From Acidobacteriota bacterium (lineage in GTDB: Bacteria; Acidobacteriota; Vicinamibacteria; Vicinamibacterales; SCN-69-37), in assembly GCA_947467605.1 (NCBI GenBank), contig CANIII010000018.1, positions 1 to 64,000 of the forward strand: 64,000 nt of DNA, read 5' to 3'. This document shows positions 55,834 to 64,000 of the stretch, one piece after another. Position numbers and translations under genes: made by a program. How positions within the stretch are numbered: the first letter of the stretch is position 1; the number at the start of each line of letters is the position of its first letter. The notes beneath the pieces were generated by a model. That model saw only the letters and a list, made by a program, of their open reading frames with translations, was not told the DNA's origin and did not search any database.

Positions 55834-57642
55834 ATGTCTCGCAATCGCACCGACATCGCCCCGGCATTCACGTGGAATCTTGACGACATCTTCCCCACCT
55901 GGGACGCGTGGGATGCGGCCCGGCAGGGGCTCGAAGCGCGCATCGATGAATACGCTGCGCTGAGGGGCACGCTGCATCAGGGTGCCGAGCGGCTCCTGAG
56001 TGCGTTTCGTTTGAACGACGCGCTGGGCAAGCTGGCCTACACCGTCTACTTCTACCCGTCGCTCAAGTACGACGAAGATCAGCGCGACAACTCGGTGAAC
56101 GCGCGCCGCCAGCAGGTGCAGGCCCTGATGGCGCGCTGGCAGGAGGCCACCGCGTGGTTCAACCCGGAACTGCTCGCGATCCCGATCGACGTCGTGCGCG
56201 GCTGGATGACGACCAACGCCGACCTCGGCGTGTACCGCTTCGCGATCGAAGAGGTGTACCGCCTGCAGGAACACGTGCTCGACGAGGCGGGAGAACGACT
56301 GCTGTCGCTGTCGACGCGCCTCTCCGGCGCACCGAACGAAGCCTACGGCGCCCTCTCCACATCGGACGCGAAGTTTCCCGAAGTCACACTCAGCACCGGC
56401 GAGACCGTGACGATGTCGTACGGACAGTACCGCGCCGTGCTGGCGATGAATCGCAGTCAGGCCGATCGGCGCGCGGCATTTCTTGGTCACTATGGCACCT
56501 ACAACGCGTCGCTCAACACCTACGCGTCGCTCTACCACGGCGTGATTCAGCGCGACTGGTTTCACGCGCGCGCACGCGGTTATCACAGCACGCTCGAAGC
56601 GGCCCTGCACGGCAACGCCATCCCCACATCGGTCCTCGAGAACCTCATCGAAGTGACGAAGGCCGGCGCGGGCCCGCTCCGGCGCTATCACCGCGTGCGC
56701 CGCACGGCACTCAAGCTCGACAAGTACTACCCCTACGACTTCTCGATCCCGCTCGTGGACTGGGATCGCAAGTACGACTACACGACGATGCTCGCGCCGA
56801 TCGTGGACGCCACGGCACCGCTCGGCCCTGAATATCAAGCGCGCATGTGGCGCGGCTTCCGCGAACGCTGGATCGACGTCTACGAAAACCTCGGCAAACG
56901 CAGCGGCGCGTACTCCGCACCGGTCTACGGCGTGCATCCCTACATGCTCATGAACTGGAGCGAGACGCTCGACGACGTGTTCACGCTGGCGCATGAAATG
57001 GGGCACTCCATGCACACGATGCTGTCGCATGAAGCACAGCCGTTCGTGTACTCCGATTACACGATCTTCATCGCCGAAGTGCCGTCGACGCTCAACGAGC
57101 ATCTCCTCCTGGAGCACTTGCTCTCGAAGACCACCGACAAGAACGAGCGCATCGTCTTGTTGCAGCACGCGATCGACAACATCACGAGCACGTTCTACAC
57201 GCAGGTGATGTTTGCGAACTTCGAACTCGAAGCGCACCGCATGGTGCAGAACGATGTGCCGGTCACAGCCGAGTCGCTGAGCGGACTCTACGGATCGATC
57301 TTCGAGGCGTACTACGGCGACTCGGTGGATCAGGAGGCGCTGACGCCGATTACGTGGGCGCGCATTCCGCACTTCTTCAACACGCCGTTCTACGTCTACC
57401 AGTACGCCACATGCTTCGCCTCGGCCGCGCGGCTCGCGGCCGAACTGACGGAAGGGTCGGCCGCGTCACGCGAGGAAGCGCGACTGCGATATTTGAAGCT
57501 CCTCAGCTCGGGCGGCAGCGATCATCCGATGACGCTCCTGAAAAACGCCGGCGTCGACCTCTCGCGACCAGAGACGGTGCAAGCGACGGTTGATCAGCTC
57601 GACAAGCTGGTCAGCCGACTGGAAGCCGAAGTCGGCGCATGA
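55834..57642 (+). CDS. pepF: Oligoendopeptidase F (M3 family)
   Basis: 602 residues, the normal length of the family. The zinc motif HEMGH occurs in FTLAHEMGHSMHTMLSHE, with the third ligand Glu in the following EVPSTLNEHLLLEHLL. The M3 C-terminal substrate-binding region (HFFNTPFYVYQYATCFASAA) is present. It is a cytoplasmic metallopeptidase that degrades oligopeptides. The next gene overlaps its stop by 4 nt (ATGA). Confidence 0.96.
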   Translation: MSRNRTDIAPAFTWNLDDIFPTWDAWDAARQGLEARIDEYAALRGTLHQGAERLLSAFRLNDALGKLAYTVYFYPSLKYDEDQRDNSVNARRQQVQALMARWQEATAWFNPELLAIPIDVVRGWMTTNADLGVYRFAIEEVYRLQEHVLDEAGERLLSLSTRLSGAPNEAYGALSTSDAKFPEVTLSTGETVTMSYGQYRAVLAMNRSQADRRAAFLGHYGTYNASLNTYASLYHGVIQRDWFHARARGYHSTLEAALHGNAIPTSVLENLIEVTKAGAGPLRRYHRVRRTALKLDKYYPYDFSIPLVDWDRKYDYTTMLAPIVDATAPLGPEYQARMWRGFRERWIDVYENLGKRSGAYSAPVYGVHPYMLMNWSETLDDVFTLAHEMGHSMHTMLSHEAQPFVYSDYTIFIAEVPSTLNEHLLLEHLLSKTTDKNERIVLLQHAIDNITSTFYTQVMFANFELEAHRMVQNDVPVTAESLSGLYGSIFEAYYGDSVDQEALTPITWARIPHFFNTPFYVYQYATCFASAARLAAELTEGSAASREEARLRYLKLLSSGGSDHPMTLLKNAGVDLSRPETVQATVDQLDKLVSRLEAEVGA

Positions 57643-58058
57643 CCTGGTGGATGTTCGCGGTGTTGTCGGCGGTCGCTGCGGCGGCCACGGCGATTCTCGC
57701 GAAGATCGGCATCGCGAACGTCCCCTCTAATCTCGCCACCGCCATCCGCACCGTCGTCATTCTCGTCTTCGCGTGGGGCATCGTGATTGCGCGCGGCGAG
57801 TACCGGTCACTGCCGCTGATTTCGAATCGGTCCTGGATGTTTCTGGCGCTCTCAGGGATTGCGACCGGCCTGTCGTGGCTCGCGTACTTCCGCGCGCTCC
57901 AAATGGCGCCGGCATCCAAAGTCGCGCCGATCGACAAATTGAGCCTCGCCATCACCATCGCACTCGCCGTTTTCGTTCTGGGCGAGGCCGTGTCCTGGAA
58001 AACTGCTCTCGGCGCCGCACTCATTGTCATTGGCGCCTTGCTGACCCTGGCCGGCTGA
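57639..58058 (+). CDS. EamA/DMT-type small transporter
   Basis: 139 residues with four to five membrane helices, about half the length of a classical ten-helix DMT transporter and equal to one EamA repeat: MTWWMFAVLSAVAAAATAIL, then IVLVFAWGIVIARGE-like second helix (VVILVFAWGIVIARGE), LSGIATGLSWLAYFRAL and ALGAALIVIGALLTLAG. Single-repeat members act as dimers. The start overlaps the pepF stop by 4 nt, so the two are translationally coupled; the substrate is unknown. Confidence 0.9.
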   Translation: MTWWMFAVLSAVAAAATAILAKIGIANVPSNLATAIRTVVILVFAWGIVIARGEYRSLPLISNRSWMFLALSGIATGLSWLAYFRALQMAPASKVAPIDKLSLAITIALAVFVLGEAVSWKTALGAALIVIGALLTLAG

Positions 58059-58373
58059 CCCCACTTTTTCACGTACCGCGCACCCGATTTGCCAGTACGC
58101 TGATGGTTTGGTCCGGCCTTCGCGGGCGGATCCGAGAGCTGTGCCCGGAGTTGGTGAAATGACCTCCAAGCCGGCTGCGCAGGACTCTTGGATCAGTACT
58201 TCGGATCTTCGGATTTTTGGAGAATGCACCTTTTCCAACTGTAGAAACGTCCAAGGGAGTCAGCCGTTAAACCGCTGATTTCAGATTAGTTAACCGATCG
58301 ACACACTGTGCGGCGGGTTGCCCGCCGTACGGCACGATCCTTCCTTATATAGAGAGCAGCACCCAACGCCCCC
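58059..58373. other. 315-nt interval, no recognisable gene
   Basis: It contains a hairpin CGGCGGG-TTG-CCCGCCG (58311-58327), which could end transcription of the upstream gene although no T-tract follows. It also has a TTATATA (58345-58351) 23 nt before the DUF349 gene start, a likely -10. Short open frames there (19 and 40 codons) have no supporting features. Confidence 0.5.
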
Positions 58374-61300
58374 ATGGGAATCATCGATAAACTCAAAGGC
58401 ACCCCGAAATGGAAGAACGCCGACTCCGCGGTCCGAATTGAAGGACTGAGGGAGACGGATGACCCGACCGTGTTTGCGGAGGTCCTCGAGACCGACGCGG
58501 ACGCCAAGGTTCGGCGAGTGGCGGTGAGTAAGGTCGAGGATCCGGCGGCGCTGGCACGGGCCGCGTCGGGTGATGCCGACGAGGATGTGCGAGACAAGGC
58601 GTCGGACCGGCTGATCGCGTTGGCCAACGACGGGAATACCCCTGAAGCCACCGCGGTCGCGGCAGCGCAGGGCATCAGCGACAACCGCCGGTTGTCGACG
58701 GTGGCGAAGACCTCACCTCATGCGGCCGTACGCACCGCCGCACTGGCGCGAATTTCAGACGTTCGCGCGCTCGGCAGTATCGCGCGCAATGCGAAAGACG
58801 AGCACACGGCGCGCGCCGCGTTCGATCGCCTGATGGCCTCCGGAGTGTCCAAGGATGCGGGCACTCAAGTCGGTACCAAGAACGACGAACTTCTCAACAT
58901 CGCTCTCAAGAGCGAACACAAGGATCTGGCTTTGGCCGCCTTCGACACTTTGGTCGGATCGGCTTCACCGGATCGTGCGCAACTCGAGATGATCGAGACA
59001 CGGGCGTCACAGAAGCCCGTGCAGAAACGCGCCAGGACCCTCATGCAGCAGATGGATGACGCTGAAGCCGCTCGCCGCGCCGCCGCCGAAGAACAGGCCC
59101 GCCGCGAACAACAGATTATTGATGCCGTTGATCAGGTCGCACTTGCGTACGCTGATTGGGAAAAGGGCGAAGCGGAACTCGCGCGCCTCACGGCCGTGTG
59201 GACGTCGCTCAGCGACATCGCACCGGAGTCGGTCGAAAAATTCTCCAACGCTACCGGCCATGCCCGCGCCGCGCTCGATGCGCGACGCCGTGATGCCGCA
59301 GCCGCCGCTGACAAAGCGCGTCGCGAAGCCGAAGAGGCCGAGGAACACGGTCGCCAGCGCGCCGAAGCGCTGGCCACCCGTGAAGCGCTCTGTGCGCGCG
59401 TCGAGACACTCGACGGCGACCACGCCATCGAACAACTGAATGCAATTGAAGAAGATTGGCGATCGCTCGCGCCACTCGTCGGGAATGGCCCGGAGGCCTC
59501 TCGACTGGCCGAGCGTTTCGCCGTGGCGGTGGCCGCGTGCCGCAAACGCCACGAGCTGGGTGCCACCCTCGACGAGACTCGATCCAAATTCGAGACCCTC
59601 GTCGTGGCTGCTGAGGCGCTGCCGTCGTTGGAGGAGGCGACGGCCGCTGCCGAGCAATGGCGCAAGCTCGTGCGCGAGGCGCGCGGCCTCGCCACCGTTC
59701 TCAACAACGCCGCTCGCCCGGCCGAAGACCTGAACGCGCGGCTCGACGCCGTAGCGGCCGTGTTCGCGGGACGCGAGAACGTGTCGAAGGAAAGTGAAGA
59801 GAAGACCCGCCTCGAACTGCTCACGCGCGTGCAGCGCATGACGGATCGCGCCAAGCGCGTCGCCGAAGCCGACCAGATCACGCTGAAGGAAGGCGAACGC
59901 CTCCTGAAAGACATTCGCGCGATGCTCGACGAAGCCGCCGCGAACGACCGCAAAGACTTCAACGACGCGGCCTCGGCTTTGCGACAGCAGCTCGAAAAAG
60001 TCGCGCCGCGCGTGCGCGACCTCCGCGAGATGGACGACTGGCGCCGGTTCGCCAACTCTCAGGCGCAGGAACGCCTGATCCTCGAAGCCGAAACGCTGGT
60101 CGCGAAGCTCGCGCTCGAAGAGCAGCAGAGCCTCCCGTCCGATCTGGCGACCGCCGCGCGCACACTGCGCGACCTCCACACCAAGTGGAAGAGCGCCGCC
60201 GAAGCGCCGCGTGACCAGGCACAGCGCCTCTGGGAACGCTTCCGCACCGCCACCGACTTGATCCGCCTGCGCTGCGAGCAGTACTTCAAACAGCAGCGTG
60301 ATGCGCGTGCTGCCAGTGTGGCAGCCCGAACGGTACTCGTCGAAGAAGCCGAGGCGCTCACCGCCTCGACCGACTGGGTCAAGGCCGCCACACGCTTCCA
60401 GGAACTGCAGGAAGCCTGGAATGCCTCGGGTCCCGCGCAGAAGCCCGGCGGCCACGAAGGTGGTCCAGACCCGACGCGCGATCTGATGCGTCGTTTCCGT
60501 GCCGCCTCCAACCAATTCTTCTCCCGTCGCCGGGAAGACCTCATGACCCGCAAGAAGGTCTGGGGCGATAACCAGTCGAAGAAGGAAGCTCTCTGTGCGC
60601 GCGCGGAAGAACTTGCGCAGTCGACCGACTGGGATGCCGCGTCTTCAGAAATGAAGAAGCTGCAGGCGGAATGGAAGACGGTTGGTCCGCTGCGTCGCGC
60701 CAAGTCTGAACAGCTCTGGACGAAGTTCCGCGCGGCCGCAGACCTCTTTTTCGAGCGCTTCAAGAACCGTCACGAGCTCGCGCTCGCCGGCAAGATTGCG
60801 GAACGCGAAGCGTGGCTGGCGGAACTCGACGCCGTCGCGGCGACCGAAGGCGATGCGCCGGAAGGTCTCGCCGACAAGATTCAGACGCTGCGGACCACGT
60901 GGAATCGCGCCGTGCCGATCCCGAGCGCAGAGTTCCGCGCGCTAGTCGAGCGGTGGCAGAAGACGCTGGCGAGCATCATCGCGAAGTGGCCCGACGCGTT
61001 CAAGGGCACCGACGTGGATCCGGCCGCGGCAGCACAGCGGATGGAAAAGCTGGTCGCCAAGGTCGAAGCCCTGCTGAAGGATCTCGGCGCGGCGCCGTCC
61101 GAACAGAAGAAGAATCTTTCTCCAACCGAAGAGCTCGCACTGAAACTGCGCAACGCCTTCGCGACCAACGCGATGGGCAAAGACAAGCAGGACGATGCGA
61201 AGTGGCGGAGTGCGAACGATTCGCTGAAGGACGCGCAGCAGGCGTGGCAGCGTTTGCCGCCGATCGTGAGCGACGACGCGACAAAGCTCGAACAGCGCTT

Positions 61301-61508
61301 CACGAACGCGGCGCGTAAGGTGGCGGACCTCATTCGCCGCAACATGCCGGCGAATGGACCATCGCAGCAGTATGCGAACCACACGGGTCAGGATCGCGTG
61401 CGTCGTGAAGACCGCGGCGATCGTGGCGATCGCAAGCCGGGCGGTGGACGTCCGGGTGGACCAGGCGCTGGTGCACGCAAGCCTGGCGTGCCGACGGGCG
61501 CCCGCTAG
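58374..61508 (+). CDS. Large DUF349-repeat, alpha-helical protein
   Basis: 1044 residues. The first ~210 are HEAT-like helical repeats (RRVAVSKVEDPAALARAAS pattern). From ~210 on the protein is almost wholly helical and rich in Glu, Arg and Ala, with several units of the DUF349 signature: LQAEWKTVGPLRRAKSEQLW, ELQEAWNASGPAQK and DLHTKWKSAAEAPRDQAQRL. The C-terminal ~45 residues are Gly/Arg-rich (RREDRGDRGDRKPGGGRPGG), typical of RNA- or nucleic-acid-binding tails. There is no signal or membrane segment. DUF349 proteins are generally cytoplasmic and the biochemical role is not known. Confidence 0.95.
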   Translation: MGIIDKLKGTPKWKNADSAVRIEGLRETDDPTVFAEVLETDADAKVRRVAVSKVEDPAALARAASGDADEDVRDKASDRLIALANDGNTPEATAVAAAQGISDNRRLSTVAKTSPHAAVRTAALARISDVRALGSIARNAKDEHTARAAFDRLMASGVSKDAGTQVGTKNDELLNIALKSEHKDLALAAFDTLVGSASPDRAQLEMIETRASQKPVQKRARTLMQQMDDAEAARRAAAEEQARREQQIIDAVDQVALAYADWEKGEAELARLTAVWTSLSDIAPESVEKFSNATGHARAALDARRRDAAAAADKARREAEEAEEHGRQRAEALATREALCARVETLDGDHAIEQLNAIEEDWRSLAPLVGNGPEASRLAERFAVAVAACRKRHELGATLDETRSKFETLVVAAEALPSLEEATAAAEQWRKLVREARGLATVLNNAARPAEDLNARLDAVAAVFAGRENVSKESEEKTRLELLTRVQRMTDRAKRVAEADQITLKEGERLLKDIRAMLDEAAANDRKDFNDAASALRQQLEKVAPRVRDLREMDDWRRFANSQAQERLILEAETLVAKLALEEQQSLPSDLATAARTLRDLHTKWKSAAEAPRDQAQRLWERFRTATDLIRLRCEQYFKQQRDARAASVAARTVLVEEAEALTASTDWVKAATRFQELQEAWNASGPAQKPGGHEGGPDPTRDLMRRFRAASNQFFSRRREDLMTRKKVWGDNQSKKEALCARAEELAQSTDWDAASSEMKKLQAEWKTVGPLRRAKSEQLWTKFRAAADLFFERFKNRHELALAGKIAEREAWLAELDAVAATEGDAPEGLADKIQTLRTTWNRAVPIPSAEFRALVERWQKTLASIIAKWPDAFKGTDVDPAAAAQRMEKLVAKVEALLKDLGAAPSEQKKNLSPTEELALKLRNAFATNAMGKDKQDDAKWRSANDSLKDAQQAWQRLPPIVSDDATKLEQRFTNAARKVADLIRRNMPANGPSQQYANHTGQDRVRREDRGDRGDRKPGGGRPGGPGAGARKPGVPTGAR

Positions 61509-61519
61509 CCGCGCTTTCC

Positions 61520-61789
61520 CTAGCCGCCGAATCTCTCGAGATTGCGAAGTCGAGCCTTACGGGCTTCTTCTTCGCGATCTCGAGGTTTTGCGTTCACGAC
61601 AAGTGAGCGCACCAACGTGCTCGCGGCCAGCGTCATCTGCTCCACGGCGCGATTGAACACCTCTTCATTCGCCTGTGACGGCTTACTCATTCCGCTGAGC
61701 TTGCGCACGAACTGCAGCGCCGACGCATGGATCTCCTCGTCGGTGGCCGGCGGCGCGAAGTTGGCGAGCGTCTTGATGTTGCGGCACAT
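61520..61789 (-). CDS. DUF2277 protein
   Basis: 89 residues with the DUF2277 hallmark at the N-terminus (MCRNIKTLANFAPPATDEEI, then ASALQFVRKLSGMSKPSQ). The remainder is helical with a charged C-terminus (DREEEARKARLRNLERF). Shine-Dalgarno AGGAG lies about 9 nt upstream. The function of the family is unknown. It is 12 nt downstream of the VanX-like dipeptidase on the same strand, so probably co-transcribed, and is convergent with the DUF349 gene. Confidence 0.93.
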   Translation of the reverse strand: MCRNIKTLANFAPPATDEEIHASALQFVRKLSGMSKPSQANEEVFNRAVEQMTLAASTLVRSLVVNAKPRDREEEARKARLRNLERFGG

Positions 61790-61801
61790 AGCGCCAGTCT
61801 C

Positions 61802-62782
61802 CTACTTGATCCTGTCGAACACCACATTGCCGATGGCGTAGCTCTTCCAGTCTTTGTAGTCGAAGTGCCACCACTCTTCGGGATTCACCGCAAAGCCCTC
61901 CGCTTCCATCAGCCGGCGCAGGAGCGCTCGATGCCAGCGTTGAAGGCTCGTGCCGCCAGGATAGAACGCGTATGCGCGCGATGTGCTTTCGTCATACGTG
62001 CTCGGCATCTCGATGACGGCGCCGGTCTTGAGATCGTAGAGCGTGAGATCCACCGCGGCACCGCGATTGTGTTTTGAGCCACTCGCCGGATTGGCCACGA
62101 GCCACTTCTTCTCCGCCGGCGTGCATTCATAGAAGGTGCGCGTCACGTACCATGGGCGATAGCCGTCGTGAATCAGCAGACCGTACCCGAGTGGCTTCAG
62201 TGCCTGTTGCACGCGGAGCACCGCGTCGGCGGCGGGTCGCTGTAGAAACGCGCGCGCCTCGGAATAGAACACTGATCCCAGAAAATTGTTCGTCGTCGCG
62301 TATCGAATGTCGAGCTTGATGGCGGGATCGACCTTCGCGAGCTCGACGAGATCTGCGGGCTTGAAGTCGCCCGTCTCCTTCGGAGGATCGACCGTTAGCG
62401 ATTCCCTCAGCACGTCGACGACGTTGCGGATCGGCGTGACTTTGAGTTGGCCGCCGTCGGCTGGGCCAACTTGTGCTCTGCGGTAGTCAACACCATTGAG
62501 GCGCAGGCTGATCGATCGTCCGCTGCCGTCTTCCGCGCTGCTGAACTCCATGATCGGCTGTGGTTCGCCGCGATCCAACGCCGCCCACGGCCGGCCGCCC
62601 CGCTCGAGCACAAGCAGGTGCCCGGTGAGGCTGTCGTATTCCCCGATCAGATTCTTCACGGCCATCGGCGGTGCCGCGGGCTTGGGTGCCGTCGGATTCT
62701 CGGGCTCGCGCGGGTACGACGGTTCCTGTGTCTGCGCACTGACGACGGCACTGAGGGCGAGAGCGATGAGCAGTTTCTTCAT
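61802..62782 (-). CDS. D-alanyl-D-alanine dipeptidase (VanX/DdpX-like, M15D), exported
   Basis: 326 residues. A signal peptide (KLLIALALSAVVSAQ) is followed by ~115 residues that look like a small beta-domain and then the M15 peptidase domain: IRYATTNNFLGSVFY, YGLLIHDGYRPW (catalytic Arg region), the zinc site SGSKHNRGAAVDLTLYDL (SxHxxGxAxD) and EEWWHFDYKDW (ExxWH). VanX-type enzymes cleave D-Ala-D-Ala dipeptide. Here export suggests peptidoglycan-peptide recycling rather than vancomycin resistance, and no VanHA neighbours are seen. It begins 6 nt after the upstream PIN toxin gene stop. Confidence 0.93.
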   Translation of the reverse strand: MKKLLIALALSAVVSAQTQEPSYPREPENPTAPKPAAPPMAVKNLIGEYDSLTGHLLVLERGGRPWAALDRGEPQPIMEFSSAEDGSGRSISLRLNGVDYRRAQVGPADGGQLKVTPIRNVVDVLRESLTVDPPKETGDFKPADLVELAKVDPAIKLDIRYATTNNFLGSVFYSEARAFLQRPAADAVLRVQQALKPLGYGLLIHDGYRPWYVTRTFYECTPAEKKWLVANPASGSKHNRGAAVDLTLYDLKTGAVIEMPSTYDESTSRAYAFYPGGTSLQRWHRALLRRLMEAEGFAVNPEEWWHFDYKDWKSYAIGNVVFDRIK

Positions 62783-62788
62783 GTCGGT

Positions 62789-63196
62789 CTAATACTCCAC
62801 CACTCGAAGTCCTGGCATCCGGTTGAAGTCTTTGACATTCCTCGTGACGAGCGGGGCGTCGTCATTGAGCGCGGCCGTCGCGATCAACAGGTCCATGGCC
62901 GAGCCAGGTCGGCCCTTGACGGCCGTCGAGGCCAGGAGTCGTCCGTAGGTGCCGGCAAACCGATCGTCGGGATACGACACAAGCAGACCAGATACGAGCT
63001 GGTCGAGCGCTTCATGTTCTGCGAGGGGACGCCGTGCGAGTTCGGCGCCGGCCCGCAGTTCGCACAGTACATGCACTGAGACACCGAGTATTTCGGTCGA
63101 GTCGAGCGTTTCCAGAAACTCCGTAGCCGGCCCGGGCCGCTCCCTGGCCGTCTCGCGGAGCAAATCGATCAGGAAACAACTGTCGAGGTGCGTCAT
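62789..63196 (-). CDS. VapC-like PIN-domain toxin, third pair
   Basis: 135 residues. The PIN core starts MTHLDSCFLIDLLRETARER, with the first Asp, then VHVLCELRAGAELARR (Glu), and the late cluster SAMDLLIATAALNDDAPLVT and NVKDFNRMPGL. Start and antitoxin stop overlap by 4 nt (ATGA type). Probable RNase toxin. Confidence 0.92.
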   Translation of the reverse strand: MTHLDSCFLIDLLRETARERPGPATEFLETLDSTEILGVSVHVLCELRAGAELARRPLAEHEALDQLVSGLLVSYPDDRFAGTYGRLLASTAVKGRPGSAMDLLIATAALNDDAPLVTRNVKDFNRMPGLRVVEY

Positions 63197-63426
63197 CGAC
63201 GAACGGCTCTCGCGGGATCGAGACGGCGCGCCCGGACGAGGCGATCCATGGCGTCGAGGGCGGGCTCGCTGACCCGAAGCCCGGCGAGGCGCTCACGCAA
63301 CCGTCCGGCAGTTGGCTGCGGACCGAAGTGCGATTTGATGACTTGAGAAAACGACTGCCCGTCGCGCTTGTTCCGCGAGAGCAAGTCGTACGCCGCCATG
63401 TCGATCGTGATCGTTTTGACTGCCAT
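63193..63426 (-). CDS. VapB-like antitoxin
   Basis: 77 residues from ATG 63426 (MAVKTITIDMAAYDLLSRNK); an upstream GTG at 63441 lies within the operator-like repeats. The N-terminal pattern, a strand TITID followed by a helix and the SFSQVIKSHFG segment, is that of DUF217/VapB-type antitoxins. The remainder (LAGLRVSEPALDAMDRLVRA) is helical. It is directly followed by the overlapping PIN gene. Confidence 0.85.
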   Translation of the reverse strand: MAVKTITIDMAAYDLLSRNKRDGQSFSQVIKSHFGPQPTAGRLRERLAGLRVSEPALDAMDRLVRARRLDPARAVRR

Positions 63427-63443
63427 GCACTTATCATGCACTT
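63424..63443. promoter_or_regulatory. Direct repeat CATGCACTT, 11-bp period, over the antitoxin start
   Basis: CATGCACTT occurs at 63424-63432 and again at 63435-63443, one helical turn apart. The first contains the ATG of the antitoxin on the minus strand. It resembles the CATGCATGCA boxes at the toxin-antitoxin pair of 9.7 kb, suggesting autoregulation by the antitoxin. Confidence 0.5.
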
Positions 63444-63489
63444 ACACGAGTGTGGCCGCAAGCACTGGTGCTCAGCGCCCCTCTCCCGC

Positions 63490-63951
63490 TCAGCGCAGCC
63501 GCTTCCTGAAGTTCACGAAATTGCCCTCGACGGCGTACCCGAGGGCGACGTGCGCTTTGACGGAGCGTCGGTGATCCGTCCACGTGTCAGACGCCATCTC
63601 GCGGCAGCCGTGCGATCGGCACCAGCGTTCGGCGGCGGCAAAGAGCGCGCGACCGATTCCCTGTTTTCGCAGGTGCGACGCCACATACCAGCCTTCGATG
63701 AAACCCACCGCGCGAACAGGATCGCATCCGTTTGCGTGTGATCTGAGGCCGACTTCGACAAAGCCGACCAGCGCACCATCGCGCTCGGCGACGAACATCG
63801 TCAACGGCAGAATGCTGCGCGGCTTGCCGTTGAGAATTGAGCGGATTTGTCGACCGTGATCGCGCGTGGATTCTTTCGGCCAGAGCGCGACGAGCATCGC
63901 GAGCAGGTCTCGGTAGTCGCGGCGTTCCACGGGGCGGACGGTGAGTGTCAT
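63490..63951 (-). CDS. GNAT N-acetyltransferase, AAC(6')-like
   Basis: 153 residues from ATG 63951. The N-terminus LTVRPVERRDYRDLLAMLVALW, then FVAERDGALVGFVEVGLRSH, VGFIEGWYVASHLRKQGIGR (acetyl-CoA loop with R-x-x-x-I-G) and AAERWCRSHGCREMASDTW closely match small AAC(6')-type aminoglycoside acetyltransferases. The Asn-Gly-Cys-Asp (NGCDPVRAVGFIEGWYV) stretch and SDTWTDHRRSVKAHVALGY fit the same group. Whether it acts on aminoglycosides is not shown. TACAAT (63977-63972) is a probable -10. Confidence 0.9.
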   Translation of the reverse strand: MTLTVRPVERRDYRDLLAMLVALWPKESTRDHGRQIRSILNGKPRSILPLTMFVAERDGALVGFVEVGLRSHANGCDPVRAVGFIEGWYVASHLRKQGIGRALFAAAERWCRSHGCREMASDTWTDHRRSVKAHVALGYAVEGNFVNFRKRLR

Positions 63952-63971
63952 CTCGATGGGGTCCGGTGCTG

Positions 63972-63977
63972 ATTGTA
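63972..63977 (-). promoter_or_regulatory. -10 TACAAT of the acetyltransferase gene
   Basis: TACAAT (five of six matches to TATAAT) on the minus strand ends 20 nt before ATG 63951, giving a leader of roughly 13-15 nt. No strong Shine-Dalgarno is present in that interval. Confidence 0.5.
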
Positions 63978-64000
63978 CCGAACGTGACACAATCGCTGCA

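Noticed and set aside
55756-57372. Long open frame (538 codons) on the minus strand
   Set aside because: It lies entirely opposite pepF, has no family features and is rich in Arg, Val and His, as expected from antisense of high-GC coding DNA.
59007-60515. 502-codon frame on the minus strand
   Set aside because: Antisense to the DUF349 protein, whose Glu/Arg/Ala codons leave open reverse frames; no motif seen.
61802-62782. Vancomycin-resistance function for the VanX-like enzyme
   Set aside because: No VanH or VanA-type ligase is nearby and the enzyme is exported, so a general D-Ala-D-Ala dipeptidase is the safer call.

Overview
The window is a contiguous stretch of a GC-rich (my estimate is low to mid 60s %) bacterial chromosome, most likely from an Acidobacteriota lineage of the Vicinamibacteria type. 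The evidence for that is the set of families present: a membrane-anchored Ser/Thr kinase with a TPR-like tail, a VWFA-related protein of the Acidobacteria type, two Oar-like TonB-dependent receptors with N-terminal carboxypeptidase-regulatory domains, two large BNR/VPS10-like propeller proteins, a DUF2277 protein and a RegB/RegA-like redox two-component pair. The lineage is inferred from families, not from a marker gene. I saw no rRNA, tRNA, CRISPR array, prophage or insertion sequence.

Layout. 1-4.6 kb: 3' part of a Ser/Thr kinase and three small exported or hypothetical proteins. 4.6-9.7 kb: a secreted propeller protein, a TauE/SafE permease behind an HTH-TOBE regulator, and a VapBC-type pair. 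9.8-14.9 kb: TonB receptor plus secreted M6-like metalloprotease. 15-21.3 kb: copC-like gene, an AAA/DUF4143 ATPase, a RegB/RegA-like pair behind a molybdopterin oxidoreductase, and a CopD-like membrane protein. 21.4-28.2 kb: PPK2, then a phosphate-scavenging operon (TonB receptor, glycerophosphodiesterase, alkaline phosphatase). 28.3-32 kb: PIN/antitoxin pair, a small exported protein, and a flavin electron-transfer cluster (FMN-binding domain protein, ApbE, RnfD/NqrB-like). 32-37 kb: ilvD-ilvB-ilvN-ilvC, with the flavin cluster directly downstream on the same strand. 37.1-41.8 kb: metH behind an ArsR-methyltransferase fusion regulator. 41.8-46.3 kb: two alpha/beta hydrolases and a surface-polysaccharide remnant (epimerase, sulfotransferase-glycosyltransferase chimera, flippase). 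46.4-52 kb: VWFA protein and a second propeller protein. 52-64 kb: second DUF4143 ATPase, large membrane protein, PepF, an EamA-type transporter, a DUF349 protein, DUF2277, a VanX-like dipeptidase, a third toxin-antitoxin pair and an AAC(6')-like acetyltransferase.

The points most worth following up are these. (1) Six starts carry a TANNNT -10 hexamer exactly 6 nt upstream of ATG/GTG with no Shine-Dalgarno, which suggests routine leaderless transcription. (2) A roughly 40-bp palindromic element occurs twice, in two reading frames, inside one hydrolase gene. (3) A 22-nt perfect inverted repeat flanks the VWFA gene, with a third, near-identical copy beside it. (4) A compact flavinylation/electron-transfer cluster is attached to the branched-chain amino acid operon. 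(5) A sulfotransferase N-terminus is fused in frame to the C-terminal half of a GT-B glycosyltransferase. (6) Perfect palindromes overlap the starts of both DUF4143 ATPase genes.
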